From Actinokineospora diospyrosa (GTDB taxonomy: Bacteria > Actinomycetota > Actinomycetes > Mycobacteriales > Pseudonocardiaceae), in contig NZ_JAMTCO010000006.1 of assembly GCF_024171925.1 (NCBI RefSeq), positions 248,001 to 312,000 of the forward strand: 64,000 nucleotides of DNA, given 5' to 3'. Shown one piece after another: positions 54,651 to 63,600 of the stretch. Position 1 is the first letter of the stretch, and each line of letters starts with the position of its first letter. The translations under genes were made by a program, and so were the position numbers. Under the pieces are notes generated by a model. The model worked only from the letters and a program-made list of their open reading frames with translations, was not told the DNA's origin and ran no database searches.

Positions 54651-55928
54651 TCAAGTCCTCTCGCTGGGGATCGGGTTGTCGGCGGGCCGGGGGCCGCGGT
54701 CGCGGCGGGCCACGGCGACGACGAGGTAGGTCAGCGCGATCACGACCACGGCCCCGTGCATCAGCGCCACGACGGTGAAGGGCCGCCACACCTCCAGCAG
54801 CCCACCCGCCACGAGCACGCCGACGCCGAAACCGGCGTTCTCGGCCATCGCGGTCAGGCCGAAGAAGTGCCCGCGCGCGGGTTCCGGCTCGGCCTGCACC
54901 CGGGTCGTGTAGCTGATCTCGGTGAACCCGTCGGCCATCCCGGCGACGAGCAGCACCAGCAGCACCCACAGGTAGCCGACGTCGGTGAACGCGGCGATGA
55001 ACGCCAGCGACATCGTCGCCGTGCCCACCGCGAACGCCCACTCGACCCGGCGCCGGTCACCCCGGTAGAGCCGGGACGCCACCTGGTGCGCGGCGAACAG
55101 CCCGACCGCCCACGCCGCCCAGAACCCGCCGACGAAACTCGCCGGGGCCTCCGGCGACACCTGCGTCGCGTGCACGGGGACACCGACCTGGTGCGACGCG
55201 GAGCCGAACGCGTCGACCGCCCGGATCGACACGATCGCCAGCACGGCGGGCGCGGCGACCAGCGCGGCCACCACGGCCCGCCGCTTGGCCCGGAACCCGC
55301 CGCCGCTCGTGACCCGCGCCGCGCTGGATCTAGCCGGGAACCGCAGTGGCGTGCTGATGAGCATCGCGGCCGACACCAGGAACGTCCCCGCGTCGATGAG
55401 GAACGCGACCTGGTAGCCGACCGCCGACACCAGCACCGCGCCGCAGGCGAACCCGACCGCCATCGAGGCCGCGCGCCCGGTCACCAGCAACCCGTTGGCG
55501 CGCAACCGGTTCTCCGGCCCGACGAGATCGGGCACGCTGCTGCGCAGCACCACCCCGCTGGTCGTGGTCAGCAGCCCGATGGACACCGCGACCACCGGCA
55601 GCATGTGCACCCGCGCGGACGAGGGCAGCAGCGCGAACACCACCAGCACGACCGCCTGCAGCACGTCGCAGGTGATCATCACCGCCTTGCGCGGCAGCCG
55701 GGTGGCGACCACCCCGCCGACCATGCCCGCCACGAACCCGCACGCCATCCGCACCATCAGGAACACGCCGGTCGCGAACGCGCTGCCGGTCGCCTCGTAG
55801 ACGAACAGGTGCAGCGCGACCATGTTCAGGAAGCTGCCGAACGACGAGGCGGCGTTGCCCCCGACGAGCAGCCGGAAGCGCCGCATGTCCGCCGTCTCCG
55901 GTGTCGCCACCGCGGTCCCGGTCGCCAT
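54651..55928 (-). CDS. MFS transporter, probable product exporter
   Basis: A 425-residue major facilitator protein with about 12 hydrophobic helices (first: RLLVGGNAASSFGSFLNMVA). A basic loop after helix 2 (TRLPRKAVMI) fits the conserved A motif, and a central loop of about 40 residues divides the halves. It resembles the MFS_3/enterobactin-exporter-like group. It lies between the tailoring genes and the megasynthase in one operon, so export of the product and self-protection are the likely role. Eight bases separate it from the MaoC gene. Confidence 0.88.
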   Translation of the reverse strand: MATGTAVATPETADMRRFRLLVGGNAASSFGSFLNMVALHLFVYEATGSAFATGVFLMVRMACGFVAGMVGGVVATRLPRKAVMITCDVLQAVVLVVFALLPSSARVHMLPVVAVSIGLLTTTSGVVLRSSVPDLVGPENRLRANGLLVTGRAASMAVGFACGAVLVSAVGYQVAFLIDAGTFLVSAAMLISTPLRFPARSSAARVTSGGGFRAKRRAVVAALVAAPAVLAIVSIRAVDAFGSASHQVGVPVHATQVSPEAPASFVGGFWAAWAVGLFAAHQVASRLYRGDRRRVEWAFAVGTATMSLAFIAAFTDVGYLWVLLVLLVAGMADGFTEISYTTRVQAEPEPARGHFFGLTAMAENAGFGVGVLVAGGLLEVWRPFTVVALMHGAVVVIALTYLVVAVARRDRGPRPADNPIPSERT

Positions 55929-55936
55929 CGCGCGGC

Positions 55937-56470
55937 TCAGTACCCCGACGCGTCGGCGCCGTCGTTGTCGCGGGTGGCCACCAGGAAGCTGCGCTCGAAG
56001 CTGAGCACCACCTCGCCCGCCGCGTTCTTCCCGACCGTGCGGCAGTGCGCGATGCCGTCACCGGGCCTGCTCTTGGACAGCCGCTTGCCGGTGATCTCGC
56101 TCTCCGCGTAGAGGGTGTCGCCGACGAACACCGGCGCGGGCAGCCGGATGTTCTCCCACCCGAGGTTGGCCAGCGCCCGGCCGCTGGTGCTGCGCGCGGC
56201 CATCCCGGCGACGATGCTCAGCGTCACCAGGCTCGACACCAGCGGCCTGCCCCACATCCCCTTCTCGCTGTAGGCGGTGTCGATGTGCAGCGGCGCGGCG
56301 TTCATGCTGAGCATGGACATCAGCACGTTGTCCATCTCGGTCACCGTCCGCCCCGGCCGGTGCTCGATCACCGCGCCGACGATGAGGTCCTCGTAGCAGA
56401 ACCCGACGACCTCCCGGAACCGGTTCTCGCCGACCTGCCGGTAGCCGACCGGGTGCTGCTGCTCCTGCAC
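55937..56470 (-). CDS. MaoC-family hydratase/dehydratase
   Basis: A hot-dog-fold protein of about 177 residues. I prefer the GTG at 56470, eight bases after AGGAGA, to the ATG at 56488, which has no ribosome site. It carries the family elements VGFCYEDLIVGAVIEHRPGR, MNAAPLHIDTAYSEKGMWGR (the N-x-H-x-D catalytic pattern, here NAAPLHID) and VFVGDTLYAESEITGKR. MaoC proteins hydrate or dehydrate acyl-CoA or acyl-ACP thioesters; the group includes mesaconyl-CoA hydratase. With the CitE-like enzyme two genes upstream it would form a beta-hydroxyacyl-CoA/enoyl-CoA pair. The substrate is inferred. Confidence 0.88.
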   Translation of the reverse strand: MQEQQHPVGYRQVGENRFREVVGFCYEDLIVGAVIEHRPGRTVTEMDNVLMSMLSMNAAPLHIDTAYSEKGMWGRPLVSSLVTLSIVAGMAARSTSGRALANLGWENIRLPAPVFVGDTLYAESEITGKRLSKSRPGDGIAHCRTVGKNAAGEVVLSFERSFLVATRDNDGADASGY

Positions 56471-56504
56471 TGGCGCTTCTCCTGTCATCGAGGGCTTGGG
56501 CCTG

Positions 56505-57761
56505 CTAGAGCGCGGCGGTGTCTGTGCCGAGCAGTTCGGTGTCGAGCAGTTCGGTGACGTGACCGGCGAACGCGCTCAGGTCCGCGCGCTCCATGTCCGA
56601 CCGGATCATGATGCGCAGCCCGGCCGCACCGCGCGGCACGATCGGGAAGAACACCGCCGAGCTGTAGTAGCCGCGCCGGTAGAGCTCGGTCGACAGCCGC
56701 ACCGCCCGGTCGGCGTCACCGACGTCGATGCGCCGCACCGGCAGCCCGTTGCCCGCGAGGTGGGTGGGCAGCAGCTCGTCGAAGTGCGCCAGGTTCGCCG
56801 CCAACTCGCCCTGCAGCTCGCCCAGCTCCGGGGACCGGTGGATGGTCGCGCTGCCCAGCGCGGCGCCGATGGTGGGCACCGACAGGTTCTGCGACCAGCC
56901 CAGCGGCCCGCCGTGGCGGGCGAGGAACTCGACCTGCTTGGCGCTGTGCAGCATCGCGAGCCCGCCGCCGCTGCCGAACCCCTTGCCCAGGCTCGCCACG
57001 ATGGTGGTCAGCGGGCCGGGCGCGGTGTGCGAGCGGACGAAGCCCTCGCCGTGCTCGCCCATGATCGACAGCGAGTGCGAGTCGTCGAAGTAGAGGTAGA
57101 GCCCGTACCGGTCCTGCAGTTCCAGCAACTGCTCCAGCGCCGCGGACCCGCCCATCGAGTAGGCGCCGTCGGCGATGTAGGCCACGCTCGGGTACTTGCG
57201 GCAGGCGTCGGCGATGAAGTCGATGTCGTTGTGCCCGCTGGTGAGCACCAGGCTCTCCTGCGCGCAGGTGGCCTTCACGTAGGACATGGAGAAGTGCGCG
57301 TGCCGGTCGAAGATCATCACGCGCGGGCCGCCCTCGGCGAGGTGCCCGGAGGCCAGCAGCGGCAGCAGGCCCGCGGTCACCGTGCTGCACGTCGTGCTGA
57401 GCAGGATCCGCGCGCCGAACAACTCACCCAGTTCTTCCTCCAGTTGGAGCTGGATGGTGGGGCGGATGCGCGTCGTGGAGGTCATCAGCTCGATCGTGCC
57501 GGTCTCGCGGACCGCGCTGACCACGCCGTCGAGCACCGCCGGGTGCCGGTTGAGGCCCAGGTAGGAGCAGGAGCACATGTTCGCGAACGCGTGCCCGGTC
57601 CCCGGCACGACCAGCCGGTTGTTGGACTCGTGGTCGACGGCGATCCCGATCAGGCCGTTGTCCGCGGCCGCCTGCCACACCGGGTCGGCGTTGTCGACCA
57701 GCGCGGTGCTGTTGCGGAAGTTCCGCGGACCGGTGATCTCCCGGACGTCGGTCTCGGTCAT
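56505..57761 (-). CDS. BioF/ALAS-like alpha-oxoamine synthase (PLP)
   Basis: The ATG at 57761 follows GGAGGAGT and overlaps the CitE-gene stop (ATGA). The 418-residue product has the fold-type I marks of the KAPA synthase/ALAS family: CSYLGLNRHPAVL (about 65-78), the H-rich FDRHAHFS (151-158), YFDDSHSLSIMG (224-235, in place of the usual DEAHS) and the PLP lysine in SLGKGFG (Lys260). Family members condense an acyl thioester with an amino acid and lose CO2 to give an alpha-aminoketone; some act on ACP-bound chains. The N-terminal 45 residues are longer than in BioF. It could supply a building block or act on the megasynthase. Confidence 0.85.
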   Translation of the reverse strand: MTETDVREITGPRNFRNSTALVDNADPVWQAAADNGLIGIAVDHESNNRLVVPGTGHAFANMCSCSYLGLNRHPAVLDGVVSAVRETGTIELMTSTTRIRPTIQLQLEEELGELFGARILLSTTCSTVTAGLLPLLASGHLAEGGPRVMIFDRHAHFSMSYVKATCAQESLVLTSGHNDIDFIADACRKYPSVAYIADGAYSMGGSAALEQLLELQDRYGLYLYFDDSHSLSIMGEHGEGFVRSHTAPGPLTTIVASLGKGFGSGGGLAMLHSAKQVEFLARHGGPLGWSQNLSVPTIGAALGSATIHRSPELGELQGELAANLAHFDELLPTHLAGNGLPVRRIDVGDADRAVRLSTELYRRGYYSSAVFFPIVPRGAAGLRIMIRSDMERADLSAFAGHVTELLDTELLGTDTAAL

Positions 57762-58693
57762 CGGACTCCTCCATGGGGGTTGGGCAGCAGCGGCAGTGCG
57801 GTCTGGGGGTCGTGCTCGGGCAGCGGGGGCGGCAGCGCGACCGGGATCGAGCTCGGCTCCGGCGGGGGTCCGAACTCCTCGAGCAGCCTGCGGGACTCCT
57901 CGAAGAACGGCCTGCCGACCATCCGGCCGTCGACGGTGGCGACTCCCTGGCCGCTGCGCCTGGCCGCGGCCACGATCCGGCCCGCGTGCGCCAACTGGTC
58001 GGGGTCGGGGGAGAAGACCTCGGTGAGCACCGGCACCTGCCTGGGGTGCAGCGCGATCTTGCCGCTGAAGCCGAGCCGCCGCGCCTGCGTCGACTCCGCC
58101 CGCACCAGCGCCATGTCCACCAGTTCGAAGGTCGGCGCGTCGATCGCGTGCAGGCCCGCCGCCCGCGCCGCGTTGACCACCATCGCCCGCACCGCCGCCA
58201 GCGGTTCCCAGTCCAGGCCGATGCCCAGCGCGGCGGCGTAGTCGGCGGCCCCGAAGATCAGGCCGCGCAGGTTCGGCGAGGCGCCCGCGATGGCGGCCAG
58301 GTTCTGCACGCCGCGCGGGGTCTCCACGACGGCGAACAGCTCCAGCGGGTGGTCGGCGCCGCCGAGGACCTGGTCGACGATCTCCACGTCCCTCGGTGAC
58401 TCCACCTTGGGCAGGTGCACGATGGTCGGCCGCACCGGGTAGTGCGGCACCGCGAGCAGGTCGCGCAACCCGTCGGGCTCGGTGACGGCGTTGACCCGGA
58501 TGCCGCACCGGGGTGAGGACGGGTCCTTGAAGAAGGCGGCGGCGCTCTGGCGGGCCTCCTCCTTGCGGTGCGGCGGAACCGAGTCCTCCAGGTCGACGAC
58601 GAACGCGTCGGCGCCCGAGGCGTGGCAGGAGGCGAAGCGCTCCGGCGCGGTGGCCGGGACGCTGAGCACGGAGCGGCAGTAGCGCGAGAACAC
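57758..58693 (-). CDS. CitE/HpcH-family CoA ester lyase
   Basis: A 311-residue protein of the HpcH/HpaI-CitE family. Its GTG directly abuts the reductase stop (TGAGTG), and CGGGAG lies before it. Signature segments are RSVLSVPATAPERFASCHAS, the metal-binding VVDLEDSVPP, VVETPRGVQNL and LIFGAADYAAALG, then SGKIALHPRQ. Family members cleave or form malyl-CoA-type beta-hydroxyacyl-CoA from an oxo acid and an acyl-CoA. The last 60 residues are Pro-rich and longer than usual. Its operon partner is a MaoC hydratase, as in beta-methylmalyl-CoA/mesaconyl-CoA chemistry. The substrate here is unknown. Confidence 0.88.
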   Translation of the reverse strand: MFSRYCRSVLSVPATAPERFASCHASGADAFVVDLEDSVPPHRKEEARQSAAAFFKDPSSPRCGIRVNAVTEPDGLRDLLAVPHYPVRPTIVHLPKVESPRDVEIVDQVLGGADHPLELFAVVETPRGVQNLAAIAGASPNLRGLIFGAADYAAALGIGLDWEPLAAVRAMVVNAARAAGLHAIDAPTFELVDMALVRAESTQARRLGFSGKIALHPRQVPVLTEVFSPDPDQLAHAGRIVAAARRSGQGVATVDGRMVGRPFFEESRRLLEEFGPPPEPSSIPVALPPPLPEHDPQTALPLLPNPHGGVR

Positions 58694-59710
58694 TCAACGC
58701 TCCCGGTTCACATCGATCAGGACCTTGCCCGAGGTGGCCCTGGCGGCGATCGCGGCGTGCGCGGCACCGACGCCGCCGAGCGCGACGACGCGGTCGATGT
58801 GCGCGCGCAACCGGCCCTGCCCGGCGAGCCGGAACAACTCCTGGGCGATCGCGCTCAACCGGGGCCGGTCGTCGACGACGTGGCGCATCCAGAACCCGGC
58901 GCAGCCGATCGAGCGGTCGGTGAGCTCCTCGGTGGATACCGACACCGTGCCCCGGCCCGGTCCCGGCGCGCGCCAGCCGTAGCTGACCAGCCTGCCGAAC
59001 GGGGCGAGGCCGCGCAGCAGCGCGCGGGTCTGGTCGCCGCCGGTCGCGTCCACGACCAGGTCGACACCGCGCCCTCCGGTTACCTCGCGCAGCCCCTCGT
59101 CGAGGTCGTCGGGGACCAGCGCGTGGTGCGCGCCGAGTTCGGTGACCAGCGCGCGTTTGGCCGCCGTGGAGGCGATCCCGATGACCTGCCGCGCGCCAAG
59201 GGCGACCGCGAGCTGCACCGCGAGGTGCCCGACACCGCCCGCCGCCGCCGAGATCGCGACCGACTCGCCCGTGCGGATCCGGCCCGCCAACGCCAGCGCG
59301 CCGTAGGCGGTGGCGCCCTGTTCGAAGATGCCGAGCGCCTGCTCGTCGGTGATGTCCTCGGGCACGTCGATCGAGTACGCGTCGGTGGCGGCCACGACCT
59401 GCGCGTAGCCGCCGCCGTGGCGCATCAGCACGACCACCCGCTGCCCGTCCCGTCGCCTGCGACCGACCACGTCCACCCCGAGCACCGCGGGCAGGTCGGG
59501 CGCGGGCGTGTCGCCGCCGCGGCGCTCCAGGTCGTCGAAGTTGATCCCGGCGAAGGACACGTCGACCAGGCTCTGCCCGTCCTCGGGCACCGGCAGCGGC
59601 ATCTGCTCGACCACCAGGACGTCGGGCTCCCCGACGGCGCGCATCACGGCCGCGCGCATCAGGTCGGCGGGTGCGCGGGCGGGCGCCTGCGGGGTGCTCG
59701 GGGCTGTCAC
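58694..59710 (-). CDS. Quinone-oxidoreductase-like (MDR) reductase
   Basis: A 338-residue zinc-free medium-chain reductase. The N-terminal GroES-like part has SFAGINFDDLERRGG and LPAVLGVDVVG; the Rossmann part has the NADPH motif AAAGGVGHLAVQLA and VDLVVDATGG. The zinc-ligand Cys residues of alcohol dehydrogenases are absent, so it is closer to quinone oxidoreductases and enoyl reductases. GTG start with GGAGGAGACC upstream. It is the first gene of the six-gene biosynthetic operon and could act as a trans enoyl reductase for the acyl-CoA made by the CitE/MaoC pair or for the PKS chain. Confidence 0.88.
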   Translation of the reverse strand: MTAPSTPQAPARAPADLMRAAVMRAVGEPDVLVVEQMPLPVPEDGQSLVDVSFAGINFDDLERRGGDTPAPDLPAVLGVDVVGRRRRDGQRVVVLMRHGGGYAQVVAATDAYSIDVPEDITDEQALGIFEQGATAYGALALAGRIRTGESVAISAAAGGVGHLAVQLAVALGARQVIGIASTAAKRALVTELGAHHALVPDDLDEGLREVTGGRGVDLVVDATGGDQTRALLRGLAPFGRLVSYGWRAPGPGRGTVSVSTEELTDRSIGCAGFWMRHVVDDRPRLSAIAQELFRLAGQGRLRAHIDRVVALGGVGAAHAAIAARATSGKVLIDVNRER

Positions 59711-60672
59711 GGTCTCCTCCGCTGCGCGGATAAGGCGGACCTTGGTTGGCGGTGTTCGGCGATTCGGGGCATCGGCTCTGGTCCTAGCGTCGGGTGAATG
59801 TCTGCGGACTGGATCGAGCGCTCAGCGCGGGCGGCCATACCGGTCCTCGCGGACCCGGCGGCAGCTCGTGGAAACACCGCAATACAGCGGAATCGTGACA
59901 GGCAAGTCCCCTCGCACAGAGCTCCCCCTTCACACCGCGCCTGCCCCCCATATCCAAACGGTGCTTTGAACGGCGGGATAAGACCCCGTTCGGCTTCATT
60001 TCCGCACCCGCATGGATCAACAGCCCTGGCCACGACGCGTCCGCGTGGACCGATCAGCGGTTCTGCCGCGTGCGCCGCCCTGCTAGGCACCGCCATTCGG
60101 GGGCCGCGTCGGCAGGATTGTCAGCGGATCACCGGAGCGGTCGAGATCATGTTCACCCGCGCTGCCCGGTTTTCGATCTTCGTTTCGCCGATGCGGCCCG
60201 CCGCGTGGTCATGTGGGTCTAGCGTTCACGGTATGGGCATATTCCGCACTCCGTGCGATCCGGCCCGTTGTTGATTACCGCGCTGGGTTCGCGGCCGAGG
60301 TGATTCGCCGGTCCGCAAGGCTGGCGATGGGTGGTTCGCCGACTCGACGGCGTGGCCCGTGGGGTCCGGCATTCGGTCCAACGGGGCCTGCCCGGCCCGA
60401 TGATCTCGGCGGGGCATCGCCCCGGTGGACACGACTGGCCCGGCGTTCAGCGGGGGACTGTGCGGGTGGTCCGCAGTGGATGATCGCCCAGGCGCCGACC
60501 GGATCTGGTGTGGAGGGTGGGCCGGGTGGCGCCCGCGATGGCGACCGTTCGGGCTAAGCGAGATGGCGGGGTGGGTGATGCGGGTCCGAATACTGGGCGA
60601 ATCGGCTGCTTTTTCGCGGGCATCGCTATTGTGGCGCTCGATTCGGCCGGTGTCGTGATGCGAGGGGTTCGG
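59711..60672. other. Divergent promoter region of the PKS/NRPS cluster
   Basis: The 962-base gap separates the minus-strand biosynthetic operon from the plus-strand NRPS. Base composition is less GC-biased than in the genes and codon structure is lost. Plus-strand TAGCGT elements occur at about 59784 and at 60220-60225; the second lies seven bases before an ATG that opens a 13-codon frame (MGIFRTPCDPARC, 60233-60274). I support no protein gene here. It probably holds both promoters and possibly binding sites for the two SARP-type regulators, but I find no clear direct heptamer repeats. Confidence 0.5.
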
Positions 60673-63600
60673 GTGCGATCCGTATTAGGCGGCTTTCTGG
60701 CCTCGGTGGCGGTTAACAGGGAACGGATCGCGGTTTCCGGTGGCGGTCGGTCGTTCACGTTCGGCCAAGTGGACGCGGCGGCCGCGGCGTTGGCCGGGCG
60801 GCTCGCCGAGGCCGGGGTGCGGGCGGGGGACGTGGTCGGGGTCCGGCTCGACCGGCAGCCGCTGACGCTGGTGTCGATGCTGGCGCTGTTCCGGCTGCGG
60901 GCGGCGTACCTGCCCCTGGACCCGGCCCACCCGGCGGAGCGCGAACAGTATGTCCTGGACCGTTCCGGGGCGCGTCTGGTCGTGACCGACCGCAGGTCAG
61001 GCGGTATGGACCTGGTTGTCAGCATGGCGGAACTCGCGGCAGCGCCATCGCCGCGGCAGGCACCCGAACCCGAACCCGGGGACACGGCGTACGTGATCTT
61101 CACCAGCGGCACGACCGGGCGGCCGAAGGGGGTGCTGATCGACCACGGCGGGCTGGTCGGGCACCTGCGGGCCAAGATCACCGACCTGTCCCTCGGGCCG
61201 TCGGACGTCGTGGCCCAGACGGCCGCACAGACATTCGACATCTCGCTCTGGCAATTCCTCGCACCGATCTGCGCGGGCGCCTCCACGGCAATCGTGGATG
61301 CGGCCGTTCAGCGGGATCCGGGCGTTCTTTCGGCCGAATTGCGCGACCGCGGGGTGACCGTGGCGCAATTCGTGCCCTCGCTGCTGCGCGTGTTCCTCGG
61401 CGGACCCGCCCAGCCGCTGCCCGACCTCCGGGTGATCGCCACCGTCGGCGAGCAGTTGCCGCCGGACACCGTCGCCCGCTGGTTCGCGCGCCACCCGGAC
61501 GTCCCGCTGCTCAACCACTACGGGCCGACCGAGTGCGCCGACGGCGTCACCCACCACCTGCTCACCGCGCCGCTGCCGCCCGGCGAGCGGTGGACGCCGA
61601 TCGGCCGCCCCATCCCGGGGCTCAGCACATACGTCGTCACGCCGGGCACCGACGACGAGGTGGCACCGGGCGAGGTTGGTGAACTGCTGGTCACCGGGGC
61701 AGGCGTCGGCCGTTACGCGGGCGAGGTCTCGGGCGGTTTCGTCGCCAACCCGTTCGGCGCGGGCCGCGCCTACCGCACCGGCGACCTCGCCCGCCTGCGC
61801 CCGGACGGCCTCCTCGAGTGCCACGGACGCCTGGACCGCCAGGTCAAGGTGCGCGGCCACCGGGTCGAGCTCGCCGAGATCGAGACCGTCCTCGAACAAC
61901 ACCCCGCCGTCCGCGCGGCCGCGGTCGTGCTGCGAGCGGGAGCGTCGGAGAAGCTGACCGCCCGCGAGACGCTGATCCCCGCCGAGGACGCCCCCGCCCG
62001 GCTGGTCGGCTACCTCCAGTGGCACGACTCCCCGGCCACCCGCGCCGACCTGCACGCCCACGCCGCCCACCTGCTGCCGTCGCACATGATCCCGGACTGG
62101 CTCGTCGAGGTCGACAGCTTCCCGTTGTCCGCCAACGGAAAACTCGACCACGCTGCGCTCCCCGCACCGGAGTCGCAACGCCCACTCGGCGCGCCCCGCT
62201 ACGTCGAACCACTCCCCGGGCCACAGAGCCGGGTGCGCGACATCTGGGCCGACGTCCTCGGCGTTCGCCTGATCGGACGCCACGACCGCTTCGTGGACCT
62301 GGGCGGCGACTCCCTGACCGCCATCCGCGTGGTGAACCGGCTACGGACCGAGGGCGCCACGGTGTCGGTGGGGGACCTGTTCGAGTCGGACCTGGAGTCG
62401 CTGGCGCAGCGGCTCGTCGGCTTGACCCCGTCGGTCCGCGCGGCGCCGGTGCCAGCCGAGGTCGAGGTCGCGCCCACGCGGATCCAGCAACACCTGTGGT
62501 TCCTCTGGCAGCTCGACCCGGGGGAGTGCGACTACGTCCTCCAAGCGGCTCTTGAGATCGACGGCCCGCTCGACCTCGACATCCTGCGCCAGACGTGGGC
62601 TGAGCTCGTGCGGCGGTTCGACACCTTGCGAGCGCACTTTCCGGCCCGTGATGGTCGTCCGCTGCTCGTCATCGACGATCCCTTCGTGCCCGCCATCGAG
62701 ACCGCGGACTCCCCGATGCCGCAGCGGCGGGCGGAGGAACTCGCGCGCGGGTTCGACCTGGAGCACGACCGCCTGTTCCGGTTGGTCCTGTTCCGTCATG
62801 GCGGTAATGGCCGCAGCGGTGACCGGCACACGCTCCTGCTCACCACGCACGAGATCGTCATGGACGCCTGGTCGCTGTCGGTCCTGACTCGCCACCTGCG
62901 CTCGGTCTACGCGTCGCTCGCTACTGGCGCCGAGCCGCTCCCGCCGCCCGCCATCGGGTTGCGCGACTACGCCGCCCACGAACCGGTTCCGGCTCCGGCC
63001 GACCGTGAACACTGGGCTGCGCAGCTCAAGGGCGAACTGGTCCCAACGCGGCTACCCCGGCGCCGTGACGCGCGCAAGGCCAGGAGCGCGGGTGCGTCTG
63101 CCGGTGTGTGGTTGGATTCCGCTGCTACCAAAGGAGTGCGCGCCTTCGCCGCGTCCACGGGGGGAACGCTCTACAGCGTGCTGGTCACCGGGGTCCTGGC
63201 CGTGCTGCACCGGTACACCGGTCAGGACGACTTGGTGATCGGGTCACCGCATGTGGTGCGTGAGGAACCGGGAACCGAGGACCTGCTGGGGTTCTTCCTC
63301 AACATGCTCCCCATCCGGGCGGGTGTCCGCGCGGAGGACACCGTGGGCGACCTGCACCACCGGGTACGGGAAACGGTCCGGCAGGCGCTGTCCCACGCGC
63401 GCTACCCGTTCAGCGCCATGGTCGCCGACGCCCGGGTGGACCGGGGTGCGGCCACCTCGCCGGTGTTCCAGGTGATGGTCAACGTCTACTCCGAACGCGC
63501 CGAGCCGGTGGCTGATGGTGAGCTCCGGGTGCGTGTGCGTGAGCTGGAGACCGGGCACACGAAGTACGACCTCACGATCTATGCCCAAGAGGAAGCCGAC

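Noticed and set aside
59798-60274. Plus-strand open frame of 158 codons with TAGCGT upstream
   Set aside because: After about 20 residues the translation is Pro/Arg/His-rich with no fold-like pattern, and codon structure is poor. I treat it as non-coding.
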